Source of the DNA: Candidatus Chlorohelix allophototropha | Lineage (GTDB): Bacteria; Chloroflexota; Chloroflexia; Chloroheliales; Chloroheliaceae | DNA length: 64,000 bases | Assembly (NCBI RefSeq): GCF_030389965.1 | Contig: NZ_CP128399.1 | Span: forward strand, 2,160,934 to 2,224,933 | Reading direction: 5' to 3' | Part shown: positions 7,777 through 16,419 of the stretch, one piece after another | Layout of the letters: every line of letters begins with the position of its first letter | Position numbering within the stretch: position 1 is the first letter of the stretch | Made by a program: the position numbers and the translations under genes | Notes under the pieces: generated by a model | The model's input: the letters and a program-made list of their open reading frames with translations, nothing else | The model's database searches: none | What the model was told of the DNA's origin: nothing

Positions 7777-8001
7777 ATGGATTTTAACAAATTTTTGGAT
7801 GGGATAAAGTTAAGCGCCACTAAAAAGATTGAACCGAAATCGATGTGCGCTGCTCTGGAAAAAGTGACGGATAAACGAGGTGAAAAATGGTTTATCGCCA
7901 ATTTATGTGGTAACTTGCTTTGCTTGCTGCTCAGATCTGATTCTCAAGCTCGCTTTATAGAAGTCATTGTATTCGTACCACACTGCTTGATGCTGCTATG
8001 A
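7777..8001 (+). pseudogene. Small unknown gene cut by the outer transposon
   Basis: An ATG at 7777 has AAAGGA about 8 bases upstream and begins MDFNKFLDGIKLSATKKIEP. The frame runs into the left inverted repeat of the transposon at 7991 and stops at 8001. The N-terminal part has a reasonable protein composition, but I do not recognise a family. It may be the 5' remnant of a gene interrupted by the insertion; no 3' part is evident beyond 13622. Confidence 0.3.
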
Positions 8002-8166
8002 AAATCCGTTTCCGCCCTAACCAAATAGAGAATGCGGTCAGAAAATGATCAAGCTAATTTGGGTTCAGGGTTTTTAAGATTAACCTGATAACCCAGCCGC
8101 TCTAACTGTGTACTGTTTACCCGTAGCAACACCCTCTACTACTCTTCGAGACTTCGTAGCCCCCCT
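7991..8166 (+). repeat. Left long inverted repeat of the outer transposon
   Basis: Nearly identical to the reverse complement of 13449-13622. It begins TGCTGCTATGAAAATCC and ends CGTAGCCCCCCT. The left arm has two extra bases (GT near 8109). Confidence 0.85.
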
Positions 8167-8252
8167 CAAATCCGGTGGAAAAGAGTTATATACTGAAAGT
8201 AACTTGTACCTTCGCTTGCTCGCTGTCCAGTGTAGGTGAAAGGATTAAAACA

Positions 8253-8774
8253 ATGCAAGATGAAATGCACTGGCAAGCTGACCGGGTCCAACTTCGGTAT
8301 CTGCAGCAACAACATCCCGATTGGTCTCGCCCTACTCTCGCCCAAACGCTCCACCGCTCCCTCTCCTGGGTCAAAAAGTGGCGCAAGCGTTTGCGTCTGG
8401 CTCCTCCCACCGACCATGCGGTGCTGCGCAGCTTTTCCACTGCCCCTACCCCACCCGATCCTTGTCTGGTAGAGCGTATTCTTTCCATCCGCGATAAACC
8501 TCCCGAAAACCTCCACCGTACCCCAGGTCCAAAAGCAATTGTCTATTACCTCCAGCGTGACGAGGGATTGCGACAGCAGGGGCTCAAACCCCCTACTTCC
8601 CTTGCTTTTATCTGGAAAGTGCTACACCAGTTCCAGCGTATCTTCAAACCATCTCCTAAAAAGCCCCACCAACCCAAGGTCAGACCAGCCCCTTTATCCC
8701 ATTGGGAAGTGGATTACAAGGATGCTTCCACCGTAACTATCGGTCCTGAAGGTAAGAAACAGCATCTGGTAGAA
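8253..8774 (+). pseudogene. Integrase-core (IS481-like) transposase, 5' part
   Basis: About 174 residues from MQDEMHW. The first half is a helix-turn-helix region (HPDWSRPTLAQTLHRS, WVKKWRKRLR) that would bind transposon ends. The second half enters the rve/integrase core: PLSHWEVDYKDAST has the first catalytic Asp, then EGKKQHLVEV. At 8772 the frame runs into the inverted repeat of the inserted Tn554-like unit and loses homology. The 3' part resumes at 12473. About seven codons expected between VEV and TSILVEA appear to be missing. Confidence 0.8.
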
Positions 8775-8807
8775 GTTCCCACACTATACATTATCTGTAG
8801 GGGAGTA
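8772..8807 (+). repeat. Left 36-bp terminal inverted repeat of the Tn554-like unit
   Basis: Begins GAAGTTCCCACACTATAC and ends GGGGAGTA; exact inverse of 12442-12477. It follows directly on in-frame transposase sequence. Confidence 0.85.
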
Positions 8808-8830
8808 ATGGAGTGTGTATCAAGTAAACG

Positions 8831-8921
8831 AAGTAGCCTAACTGACATTTTTGGTACTTTGTAGAAGAATTATCTAGAGCGGTTCTACAAAGTAAACCAT
8901 CTATACAACGTGAGGCTACTT
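8831..8921 (+). other. Nested palindromes at the left end of the Tn554-like unit (putative recombinase-binding region)
   Basis: AAGTAGCCT (8831-8839) is mirrored by AGGCTACTT (8913-8921). Inside, TACTTTGTAGAA (8855-8866) is mirrored by TTCTACAAAGTA (8883-8894). The whole lies between the terminal repeat and tnpA. Nested inverted sites of this kind suit paired tyrosine recombinases or a hairpin controlling tnpA. Function is inference. Confidence 0.5.
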
Positions 8922-8925
8922 AACT

Positions 8926-10029
8926 ATGAAAGTACAACGTTTAAGCCTGTCCGGGCCTGACCACCAAGTGGCGGGTGTAAGCTGGCTGCTTCTGGATGAC
9001 AATTTTCTACCAGTCATTCCAGTGCAAGAATTTCTGTCATACCTGCATAACCTGGAGCGCTCTCCCAATACTATTCGATCCTATGCCCATCACCTCAAAC
9101 TTTACTGGCAATATCTGACCGAATCCCAGCTGGACTGGAGTAAAGTCGGTTTAGATGAGTTGGCCGCCTTCGTTGCTTGGTTGCGCAACCCCTTGCCGGG
9201 CATTATTTCTCTTCAGCCGCGCCTGGCTAAGCGAAGTGAGTCAACTATCAATACCATAGTAGCGGTAGTCTCCGCTTTCTATGACTATCAGCAACGGCGA
9301 GGTTTTGCGACGGATTTGGCACTTTATCGTTCACAATCGTTTCCCCAACGCCGTTACAAAGATTTTCTCTACCATATTTCCAAATCCAAACCAGTGACCA
9401 CCAGGCTCATCAAACTCAAGGTTCCTAAAAGGCTGCCTAAAACTCTGACTAATGCACAAGTTCAGCAATTGCTAGAGGCCTGCCACAATCTGCGGGATCG
9501 CTATCTGGTCAGCCTGCTTTACCAGACGGGAATGCGGGTGGGACAGGCTCTCGGTCTGCGACATTCAGATATTCACTCCTGGGATAACCTTATTCGGATC
9601 GTGACACGTCAAAATAACCTTAATCAGGCGCGGGCTAAAACCCTCCAGCCCTATTCCATCCACGTCTCACCTGAGCTTATGTCGCTTTATACCCGCTATT
9701 TGCTGGATGAATTTGGCGATACTGACAGCGACTATGTTTTCGTCAATTTGTGGGAAGGGGCAATAGGGCAACCCCTGCACTATGAGAGTGTAATCGATTT
9801 GTTTCACCGCTTAAGTAAGCAAACCGGTTTGGCAGTCCATCCCCATATGCTCAGGCATACGCATGCTACTGAGCTTTTCCAAAATGGCTGGGATGCAGCC
9901 CTTGTCCAAAAACGCCTGGGGCATGCTCAGGTACAAACCACCCTCAATACCTATGTTCATCTGACTGAAGCTGACTTAAAGAAAGCCTATCAGATCTATC
10001 TGGAAAGGAGAGCCCCACGTGACGAATAA
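8926..10029 (+). CDS. Tyrosine recombinase, TnpA-like
   Basis: A protein of 367 residues. The N-terminal SAM-like core-binding domain (about 30-140) includes LERSPNTIRSYAHHLKLYWQ. The C-terminal catalytic domain has LYQTGMRVGQALGLRHSDI (catalytic Arg), HPHMLRHTHATELF (His and Arg), LGHAQVQTTLNTYVHL (His and nucleophilic Tyr). All catalytic residues are present. It is first of three genes and overlaps the second by 11 bases (10019-10029). Length and order match TnpA of Tn554. It should cut and rejoin transposon ends together with the second recombinase. Confidence 0.9.
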   Translation: MKVQRLSLSGPDHQVAGVSWLLLDDNFLPVIPVQEFLSYLHNLERSPNTIRSYAHHLKLYWQYLTESQLDWSKVGLDELAAFVAWLRNPLPGIISLQPRLAKRSESTINTIVAVVSAFYDYQQRRGFATDLALYRSQSFPQRRYKDFLYHISKSKPVTTRLIKLKVPKRLPKTLTNAQVQQLLEACHNLRDRYLVSLLYQTGMRVGQALGLRHSDIHSWDNLIRIVTRQNNLNQARAKTLQPYSIHVSPELMSLYTRYLLDEFGDTDSDYVFVNLWEGAIGQPLHYESVIDLFHRLSKQTGLAVHPHMLRHTHATELFQNGWDAALVQKRLGHAQVQTTLNTYVHLTEADLKKAYQIYLERRAPRDE

Positions 10030-11878
10030 TCTGGAAACAGCCGGGGTAAGTACCCAGCAACAGCATTTAGCCGAGCAACCTCAAGGCTGGTGGGCACAGG
10101 ACAGGTGGAAAATGGCAACTTGTCCCTTATTTGCTGGCAAGCCTGAGTTCTTAGCTGACAACCGCATAATTGAGTTTAGCTGCAAGTCTCCATTTCTCAA
10201 TATTGAGCTAAAGTACGGTTGCTGGTATAAACTTGAGAGAGGGGATTGGAACATCCAAACCTGGTCTGGACCAGCCTTGGTAGCCAGCCTGAGCGACTGG
10301 CTGAATTCCACAGCACCCAAAGCAACTTCATTGATGATCTATAACCTGGATAAATGGCTTTTTTCCTTGAGAACTTACCTTGTCAGCATGGGTCGCGCCT
10401 ATAGCCATCAGAGTGCCTATCTGGATAGCTCACAAAAGACCCGGTTCAGTCACTCCAATTCTCAACTTGTTTCAGCCTTTCGCCAAATTTATCTGGTAAT
10501 TCAAGAAGCTTATGACGACCGTCCCGAATATGAGCGAGAAATCTGGGATTTGCGGCGATTAGGGGTAACACTCAACCCCGCTATTTCCAATTACAAGCTT
10601 AATTTCACTAAAATATCCCAACCCTGGTTAGTGCAAGCGGCTAAGCATTTTATGCGCTATAGCCTAGCCAGTTGTACCGCTGGTACCTGTAAAAGTCGGC
10701 TGATAGCGCTAACAATCTTTTCTAGTTTTCTAAAGGAGCAATATCCTTTACTAGAATCGGTCGATTTAAACCGAAGTGTGATAGAAGCTTACTTGAGTTA
10801 CCTGAACAAAAGCGGCATGATGGCTTCCACCTGGTTCCATCACCTGGTTCACTTGCGAATTTTCCTAGAATTATGCAGTCGTGAAGATTGGGCTAAAGTC
10901 CCTGGCAAACGTTTAATTTACAATGAAGATTTTCCGCACCTGCCCAAGTTACAACCACGCTTCATTCCGGCTGATGTAATGGAGCAACTTAACTGTCACT
11001 TGAATACTTTCCCAGAACCTCTCCGACAGATGGTTTTTATGTTACGAGAGTGCGGGATGCGGCTGAGTGAAATGTTAACCCTCTCTCTGGATTGCCTATT
11101 GCAAGATGCCAGCGGCGATTGGTTTCTGTGTTATTACCAGCATAAGATGAAAAAGGAGCATACTATTCCGTTTTCTCAGGAAGTCGCCGCTGTTATTCAA
11201 CAGCAACAAGCTACTGTCAAAAGCAAGTGGGGCAATACTATCGCTATCCTATTTCCGGGTCCTAAAGGACAGCCCTTCAAACAAAGGGGGTTCTTTAATG
11301 CTTTGAACCGGGCTTGCTGCGCCAGGGATATTCGTGATAGTAGTGGGCGGCTTTACCGTTTCCACGCGCACCAATTTCGGCATACCCTGGCTACCCAAAT
11401 GATCAATAATGGAGTACCACAGCATATTGTGCAACGTTTTCTGGGACATGAGTCACCCGAGATGACAATGCGCTATGCTCATATTCACGACCAAACCCTT
11501 AAAGAAGCATATATTCGTTTTCGAAGTCAGGTTATTGACATTACAGGGCAGGTAGTAACAGCGACGCAGGTCAATTCAGGTGAAATGCAATGGTTCAAGA
11601 AAAACATCCTGGCTCAAACACTACCCAATGGCGATTGTGCTCTGCCGGTAGTTGCCGGACCGTGCCCACACGCTAATGCTTGCCTGACTTGTACTCATTT
11701 TCGCACGGATGCCAGTTTTCTGGAACGTCATAAAGTTCAAAGGCGAGAAACCGAGTGTTTGTTGCTGATCGCTCGTAATAACAATTGGCAACGCCAGGTC
11801 GAGATGAATGAGCGGGTCAAGGAAAATCTGGAGCGGATAATTGAGGCGTTGGAAAAAGAGGAGAAAAAAGATGCATAA
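10019..11878 (+). CDS. Tyrosine recombinase, TnpB-like
   Basis: A protein of 619 residues starting with GTG inside the end of tnpA. The N-terminal half is the large core-binding part of Tn554 TnpB. The catalytic domain starts near residue 330: MLRECGMRLSEMLTLSLDCL (Arg), FHAHQFRHTLATQM (His and Arg), FLGHESPEMTMRYAHIH (His and Tyr). After it comes a cysteine-rich tail, CPHANACLTCTHFRTDASFL, likely a small Zn site, then a helical end with many charged residues. It overlaps the third gene by 8 bases. The frame is intact. Confidence 0.9.
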   Translation: MTNNLETAGVSTQQQHLAEQPQGWWAQDRWKMATCPLFAGKPEFLADNRIIEFSCKSPFLNIELKYGCWYKLERGDWNIQTWSGPALVASLSDWLNSTAPKATSLMIYNLDKWLFSLRTYLVSMGRAYSHQSAYLDSSQKTRFSHSNSQLVSAFRQIYLVIQEAYDDRPEYEREIWDLRRLGVTLNPAISNYKLNFTKISQPWLVQAAKHFMRYSLASCTAGTCKSRLIALTIFSSFLKEQYPLLESVDLNRSVIEAYLSYLNKSGMMASTWFHHLVHLRIFLELCSREDWAKVPGKRLIYNEDFPHLPKLQPRFIPADVMEQLNCHLNTFPEPLRQMVFMLRECGMRLSEMLTLSLDCLLQDASGDWFLCYYQHKMKKEHTIPFSQEVAAVIQQQQATVKSKWGNTIAILFPGPKGQPFKQRGFFNALNRACCARDIRDSSGRLYRFHAHQFRHTLATQMINNGVPQHIVQRFLGHESPEMTMRYAHIHDQTLKEAYIRFRSQVIDITGQVVTATQVNSGEMQWFKKNILAQTLPNGDCALPVVAGPCPHANACLTCTHFRTDASFLERHKVQRRETECLLLIARNNNWQRQVEMNERVKENLERIIEALEKEEKKDA

Positions 11879-12269
11879 ACGCAACGTGGAAGGTCTCCGG
11901 CTGCAGGCACAAGCCCGGCATCAAGCTGCTTTGCAACGCGCCGAACAAGGAATTGCTAGGTTGTTACGAGAGGAACAACCCGTAAATTTTATGTCAGTAA
12001 GTAAAGTAGCAGCGGTTTCTACTGCCTGGCTCTACCGGCAAACTGCCATACGAGAACGGATAGAATATTTAAGGAACCAATGCAAAACGGATAATATGCA
12101 GCCAGAGAAGCTGGGCGTTAAGACAGGTGCTTCAGAAGATTCGAGGAAGGCTATACTGGTTACCTTGCGTCAGCACATTAAACAGCTTGAGGCAGAAAAC
12201 CGAGAACTCAAACGACAAATTGAAGTAGCTTACGGACAGATCTATAAGCAGCCCAGTCCTAAACAATAA
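11871..12269 (+). CDS. TnpC-like protein (DUF6262)
   Basis: A protein of 132 residues. The ATG at 11871 is preferred because GAGGAG lies 8 bases upstream and its overlap with tnpB fits the operon. The N-terminus (VEGLRLQAQARHQAALQRAE) is helical. The middle (INFMSVSKVAAVSTAWLYRQ, reading VNFMSVSKVAA) resembles a helix-turn-helix as in DUF6262. The C-terminus, around KQLEAENRELKRQIEVAYGQ, is a predicted coiled coil. In Tn554 the third gene aids frequency and orientation of transposition; the same job is likely here. Confidence 0.8.
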   Translation: MHKRNVEGLRLQAQARHQAALQRAEQGIARLLREEQPVNFMSVSKVAAVSTAWLYRQTAIRERIEYLRNQCKTDNMQPEKLGVKTGASEDSRKAILVTLRQHIKQLEAENRELKRQIEVAYGQIYKQPSPKQ

Positions 12270-12279
12270 CGCCGAAGGA

Positions 12280-12369
12280 GTGAAACAGCCCTCTAACAAC
12301 TCTCCATACCTAACGTACTGCACGGCTGTTTCACGGATGTAGGCGGGTTCGAGGTCGCAACCTCGAACC
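12280..12369 (+). terminator. Two hairpins after the recombinase operon
   Basis: GTGAAACAGCC (12280-12290) pairs with GGCTGTTTCAC (12324-12334), and GGTTCGAGGT (12346-12355) pairs with ACCTCGAACC (12360-12369) around a 4-base loop. No long T run follows. They could end the tnp transcript, protect the element from read-through, or be part of the right-end recombination site. Confidence 0.5.
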
Positions 12370-12441
12370 TATGTATTTAAAAACTTCTACGTTGAAAGTA
12401 TAGCTACGAAGTATTCATCCCTTTGTTAAGCCCAGAGCCTC

Positions 12442-12477
12442 TACTCCCCTACAGATAATGTATAGTGTGGGAACTTC
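12442..12477 (-). repeat. Right 36-bp terminal inverted repeat of the Tn554-like unit
   Basis: Exact inverse of 8772-8807. Transposase coding sequence (TSILVEAVARSDYN) resumes at 12473, overlapping the last bases. Confidence 0.85.
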
Positions 12478-13246
12478 GATATTGGTGGAGGCAGTGGCGC
12501 GTTCCGACTACAACGCCGAGAGTGCCCTCTTGACGATGAGTGAAGTGCTAAAACAACACGGTCTACCTTGAACAAATCACCTTTGACCGCGATCCTCGCT
12601 GGGTGGGTAGTCATAGCACCGTGATTTCCCTTCCGCCTTCGTCAAATACTGGACTTGTCTGGGCATCCTCGTCACGATTTGTCCACCCCATCGTCCTGAT
12701 ATGAATGGCTTTGTGGAGCGCTACAATGGCTCTTTTGGCAGGGAGTGTCTGGCAGCACTCCAGCCTCAAACCCTAGCACAAGTGCGAGAAGTAACGGCCC
12801 AGTACCGGCAACATTACAACTATGAGAGACCGCATCAAGGGCTGAGTTGTGGCAACAAGCCTCCACGAGTAGCCTTTGCTGAGTTGCCAGTCCTGAAAAG
12901 TCTGCCCTTGATAGTGAACCCAGATGGGTGGATAAAAAGCTGTCACGGCTTGAGATACCTACGCAAAGCCGATCATAAAGGGACAGTTCGAGTAGATAAA
13001 CACCACTACTATGTAGGAAAAGAACTGGCGGGGAAGTATGTGCAGGCGGAAGTGGACGGCGTACAAGGACAATTGGTGTTTTGGAATGAACAGCGTGAAG
13101 TGAAACGGGTAGCAATCAAGGGCTTGATCGGACAAGAGTTAGGTTATGAGGAATTTCTGAAGTTACGGTTGAAGGAAGCAAAGAGTGAGCGGCGGCTAGC
13201 GGGAATGAGAACCAGAGCGAGGCAGGGCATCGCCTTCGATAGCTAG
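12473..13246 (+). pseudogene. Integrase-core (IS481-like) transposase, 3' part with compensating frameshifts
   Basis: It continues the gene begun at 8253. SILVEAVARSDYNAESALL is in frame. An extra T near 12570 causes a stop, and a lost base near 12622 restores the frame, so QITFDRDPRWVGSHS is read in another frame. From 12701 the rest is open: MNGFVERYNGSFGRECL, YNYERPHQGLSCGNKPPR, then a Mu-C-like C-terminal domain ending at 13246. The second catalytic Asp is in the shifted part (TFDRDPRW) and the Glu in NGFVERYN. With the insertion plus two frameshifts, the transposase is inactive. Confidence 0.8.
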
Positions 13247-13448
13247 CCGGAATAGCTGAAAAGGGAGAAAGGCAGCACGCCAGCCGGAAAGCCGGAAGGT
13301 TAGAGGTGTACTTTTGCGGTCTGGAAGCGGAAGAGGAGTGGTATGTACGGTGGGGAGTGTAATTGAAGAAGGCAAAAGAAGTGGAAAACGAATTTCCAGA
13401 CAAATACCAGGGGGAAATAGCCTGATGGGAAGGAGCTATTGCTCTCTC

Positions 13449-13622
13449 AGGGGGGCTACGAAGTGTCGAAGAATAGTAGAGGGTGTTGCTACGGGTAAAC
13501 AGTACAGTTAGAGCGGCTGGGTTATCAGGTTAATCTTAAAAACCCTGAACCCAAATTAGCTTGATCATTTTCTGACTCCATTCTCTATTTGGTTAGGGGG
13601 GAAACGGATTTTCATAGCAGCA
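13449..13622 (-). repeat. Right long inverted repeat of the outer transposon
   Basis: Inverted near-identical copy of 7991-8166, ending at the bases TTCATAGCAGCA. Confidence 0.85.
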
Positions 13623-13644
13623 GCAGCAACCTGCGGAAGACTCT

Positions 13645-13858
13645 ATTTTGTTGTCTTAATCTGGCACTCTACAAAGCCATGCAATAATCGACTGGGAATG
13701 TACCTTGAGAGATTTAGAATACCTAGTTACCCTGAGCAGGTATTTTAGGAAAATACATATATAGTTGACTAAAATAGATTTCAAAAGCTTTTGGAATTAT
13801 TTTTCACTGAAAGTTAGGAATTCTGTAAAACCCATGAAAATGCCAAAATGAAGCTAAT
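13645..13858 (+). repeat. Intergenic repeat, copy 1
   Basis: About 210 bases that recur, diverged, at 56081-56273 in the same orientation. Shared blocks include GGCACTCTACAAAGCCAT, AATAATCGACTGGGAATGTA and TTTTGGAATTATTTTTCACT. It fills most of the otherwise empty 13623-13962 gap. No open frame is seen. It may be a transposon remnant or a non-autonomous element. Confidence 0.7.
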
Positions 13859-13962
13859 TTCCATTACAGTGAACCTAAATTCCCAACAAAATGAAACTAA
13901 ATTCCAAAATTTACAGCGGGTAACCCTTTCCCTGCCTCCCCTCCCTGAGTAATTACGTAAAT

Positions 13963-14823
13963 TTATTTGATCAGTGCTTTTATATTTCCATTGCTCACTC
14001 TTAGGTCTAGGTTAAGTACATTTCCACCTTTAGCATATTCAGCGTTTGTATAAATTGTTTGATTGCCTATACGGTTAAATCCTGGTGCGCTGAAATTACC
14101 GGTCGTGATTGTCGCAGTTACTTTAATGCCCAATCCGCTTGGCACAACAAAGGTAATATCACCATTGCCCACTCCGGCAACAGCGTAGTAAGTTGCATTT
14201 AGTCCTGTTGAGAAATCAAGCGTAATCTTACCACTACCTACCTTGATATTCATCGCGGGAGAGTTGGTATTAGCCAACCCTTTCATGCTGATAGAACCGG
14301 TTCCCACTTCAACCGAAAGCTGTTTTAGCGAGGTCTGTGGCTGTTCTAGGTTCAAATCCACACTACCATTTAGTACTTTCGCGTAAAAATTGCTTAGTTG
14401 TGCATTGCCGGTATTAGCAATTACACTCCCGTTGCCGATGGCTGCGCTGAAATCCAACCCTTCCTTACCACCGAATTGCAAATTCCAGCGGTTTACCAAG
14501 CCGTTGGAAGGCAACTTACTACCGCTAATATTTTGGTGGATTTTAAGGCTTGGTGAGCCAATTCCATCGGTTTGTGGCTTTAATTGGGGGATATTATAGT
14601 CAAGTTGCCCCATTAAGCCGGTATCACTGTTACCCTGCAATTGTATTTCGCCGCCTGCAATATCCAATGAAATAGCCTTTGAGTCATTGGATATTATGGA
14701 TTCGGTCTGTAGCGTTCCGATAGAAAGTTCCTGTGTGGTATCGTCACCACATGCGACAAATATCCAGCTTGAAAACAAGACCAGTATTACTAAAAAACCT
14801 ATTCTTTTGTTCACTGCCACCAT
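13963..14823 (-). CDS. Lipoprotein with repetitive beta-strand domain (toastrack/DUF4097-like)
   Basis: A protein of 286 residues. The N-terminus has a signal peptide with lipobox FVAC and Cys25 as the likely acylated residue, so it is anchored to the outer face of the membrane. The rest is a run of short strands ending in Gly/Asn turns (IGNGSVIANTG, VLNGSVDLNL, GTGSISMKG, GSGKITLDF, GVGNGDITFVVP, VSNGNIKAL). This single-stranded right-handed beta pattern is typical of the toastrack/DUF4097 type of envelope proteins linked to envelope-stress sensing. Family assignment is by pattern only. It is followed upstream by the PIMT-like gene on the same strand, with a gap of 37 bases, so both may be co-transcribed. 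Confidence 0.6.
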   Translation of the reverse strand: MVAVNKRIGFLVILVLFSSWIFVACGDDTTQELSIGTLQTESIISNDSKAISLDIAGGEIQLQGNSDTGLMGQLDYNIPQLKPQTDGIGSPSLKIHQNISGSKLPSNGLVNRWNLQFGGKEGLDFSAAIGNGSVIANTGNAQLSNFYAKVLNGSVDLNLEQPQTSLKQLSVEVGTGSISMKGLANTNSPAMNIKVGSGKITLDFSTGLNATYYAVAGVGNGDITFVVPSGLGIKVTATITTGNFSAPGFNRIGNQTIYTNAEYAKGGNVLNLDLRVSNGNIKALIK

Positions 14824-14860
14824 GCTATGCTATTCTTTCTAGAGGTGTTAGATAATCGCG

Positions 14861-16327
14861 TTAAAAATCCGCATCGCTCTCACCAAGAGGTAAAAGCAGG
14901 TCAAAATACTGCCTTTGTACTACGAAACCCGGCGCTGGAGGATTACTACCGGATGGAAAGGCTATTGGTCGGTAATCGCTCGATTGAGGGCAGCCCAATT
15001 CTATCCATAAATCCCATACTTGTTCGACCAGTAAAAGAGCTTGGTTGGAAGTAGAGTCTGATATACCGATTCGCCAACCTAATAGCGATTCTGCATTTAT
15101 TATAATCGCAAGATCTAAAGCTTGCTCATCTTCGGTTGGCACGACCAATACCATACCTCGCCAGTCAAACCGGATACTATTCCGATCGTTAGGGTTGCGG
15201 GCTTCCTGAGTAGAGACCTCATTACCAACCAATAGGCTACAAATTCGTTTTTCATGGGCAGCTGCCAGCAAAATGTTAAAACCTTGCGCCATCCCGATTG
15301 CGGTACGCTGTTCATTCTCTAATTGTGCCCATTTCTGTCTGTTATTGCCCCAATTTTTGTACCAATCCTGAAAAATATCGCTGGCAGGATCAAGCAATTC
15401 TCTCCGTAAATATCCATTAGCTTTCTGGTGGCTGTAATTAGCCTCAAGCAAAGCGCTATATTTATCCAGCGAAGCCTCACGGGTAACATAGATTTTCCCA
15501 CCGTTTACTCGTAGATTAAGCGGCAAAATGGAGTCGAGCGGTAAACATGTGGTTACCAATTGTGAGTTTGGCTCAAACCGACGTGAAAGAGGGTGCAGCA
15601 TAGATCCGCGCATTGGCATAAAACCACCTGTGCTTGAATCAATAGCACGCAAAATACCATCGGCATCCTTCCGAAAACAGGGTATTAACCCCCCCCAAAC
15701 ATGCCGACTAATTGAAATTGGTACCAGTAGCAACCCACCTACTTTTAATTGGGAAACCCATGCCGGGCTGACTTCCCATTGTTGTACCGTAACAATAATG
15801 CGGTCGTAGGGTGCTTCTTCCTCAAATCCACCTGCGCCATCGGTATTTATTACCTTTATTTTTGAGTAAATTTCTCCTAACTCTTGTAGCTTGCGGTAGG
15901 TATTTTTAGCAAGTTCAGTATCTAGTTCGACCGTAACAACCTGACCCTGTGTTCCGACTATATACGCCATAATGGCAGCGTTATAACCCACCCCCGCCCC
16001 TATTTCCAGCACTTTCATTCCCGGTTCAAGCTGCAAAACTTCCAACATGTCCGCCATCAAATATGGCTGTGAACTGCTACTACTGGGCATACCGTCGTCT
16101 GTGTATTTCACTACTATGGCATCGTCGGTATAAACTTTTTCAAGCGTTAATTCGGGTGGCAAGAAGTGTTCCCGAGGGATGGTCAGGAATGCTGATTCGA
16201 TCAAGGGGTTTTTAAAAGCCAGACCTTGTTTGAGTAATTCTACTAACTGAGCACGTAACTCAGCCGCGTGGGAAGCCGCTAACCGGGAAATATCGCCATT
16301 ATCCGCGTCTTTCTCTTCGCGTCCCAT
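14861..16327 (-). CDS. PIMT-like (protein-L-isoaspartate O-methyltransferase family) SAM methyltransferase with C-terminal extension
   Basis: A protein of 488 residues if started at 16327 (MGREEKDAD); an ATG at 16360 would add 11. The first half is a class I SAM methyltransferase of PCMT type: a leader with IPREHFLPP, then SSSQPYLMADMLEVL, motif I VLEIGAGVGYNAAIMAYI, PYDRIIVTV and QLKVGGLLLVPI. Canonical PIMTs repair isoaspartate and have about 210 residues. This one has another 260 residues of unknown fold, as in PIMT homologues that modify peptides in RiPP clusters. A small gene lies 92 bases upstream on the same strand. The methyltransferase call is firm; the substrate is unknown. Confidence 0.8.
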   Translation of the reverse strand: MGREEKDADNGDISRLAASHAAELRAQLVELLKQGLAFKNPLIESAFLTIPREHFLPPELTLEKVYTDDAIVVKYTDDGMPSSSSSQPYLMADMLEVLQLEPGMKVLEIGAGVGYNAAIMAYIVGTQGQVVTVELDTELAKNTYRKLQELGEIYSKIKVINTDGAGGFEEEAPYDRIIVTVQQWEVSPAWVSQLKVGGLLLVPISISRHVWGGLIPCFRKDADGILRAIDSSTGGFMPMRGSMLHPLSRRFEPNSQLVTTCLPLDSILPLNLRVNGGKIYVTREASLDKYSALLEANYSHQKANGYLRRELLDPASDIFQDWYKNWGNNRQKWAQLENEQRTAIGMAQGFNILLAAAHEKRICSLLVGNEVSTQEARNPNDRNSIRFDWRGMVLVVPTEDEQALDLAIIINAESLLGWRIGISDSTSNQALLLVEQVWDLWIELGCPQSSDYRPIAFPSGSNPPAPGFVVQRQYFDLLLPLGESDADF

Positions 16328-16419
16328 AGATTTACTCCGGTTCTGGAGGAAAAACATCAAGTTGCAGGAGTAAATTGTCCTCCTGCAACCGTGATTAGAG
16401 ATAGGCAGAGAATAAATCT

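Larger units (their letters stand above)
8772..12477 (+). mobile_element. Tn554-like three-recombinase transposon with 36-bp terminal inverted repeats
   Basis: A 3.7-kb unit with perfect 36-bp inverted repeats (8772-8807 and 12442-12477) and three overlapping genes in the order of Tn554: two tyrosine recombinases and a small coiled-coil protein. It is inserted into the outer transposase gene. Tn554 relatives move by tyrosine-recombinase chemistry, usually into specific sites, and need all three proteins. There is no cargo gene. The left end has nested palindromes (8831-8921) and the right end two hairpins (12280-12369). The outer six bases of the repeat (GAAGTT/AACTTC) could belong to the target. 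Confidence 0.8.
7991..13622 (+). mobile_element. Outer transposon with long inverted repeats, itself interrupted
   Basis: Inverted repeats of about 175 bp at 7991-8166 and 13449-13622 bracket a decayed integrase-core transposase gene. A second transposon (8772-12477) sits in that gene. Without the insert the element would be about 1.9 kb. The repeats differ at only a few positions (for example a 2-base indel and single substitutions), so the element is not very old. Long terminal repeats of this length are unusual for a simple insertion sequence. Confidence 0.75.

Noticed and set aside
13250-13445. Possible group II intron or RNA fragment between the transposase end and the right repeat
   Set aside because: GTATGTACGGTGGGG recalled intron domains, but no catalytic domain V or reverse transcriptase is present.
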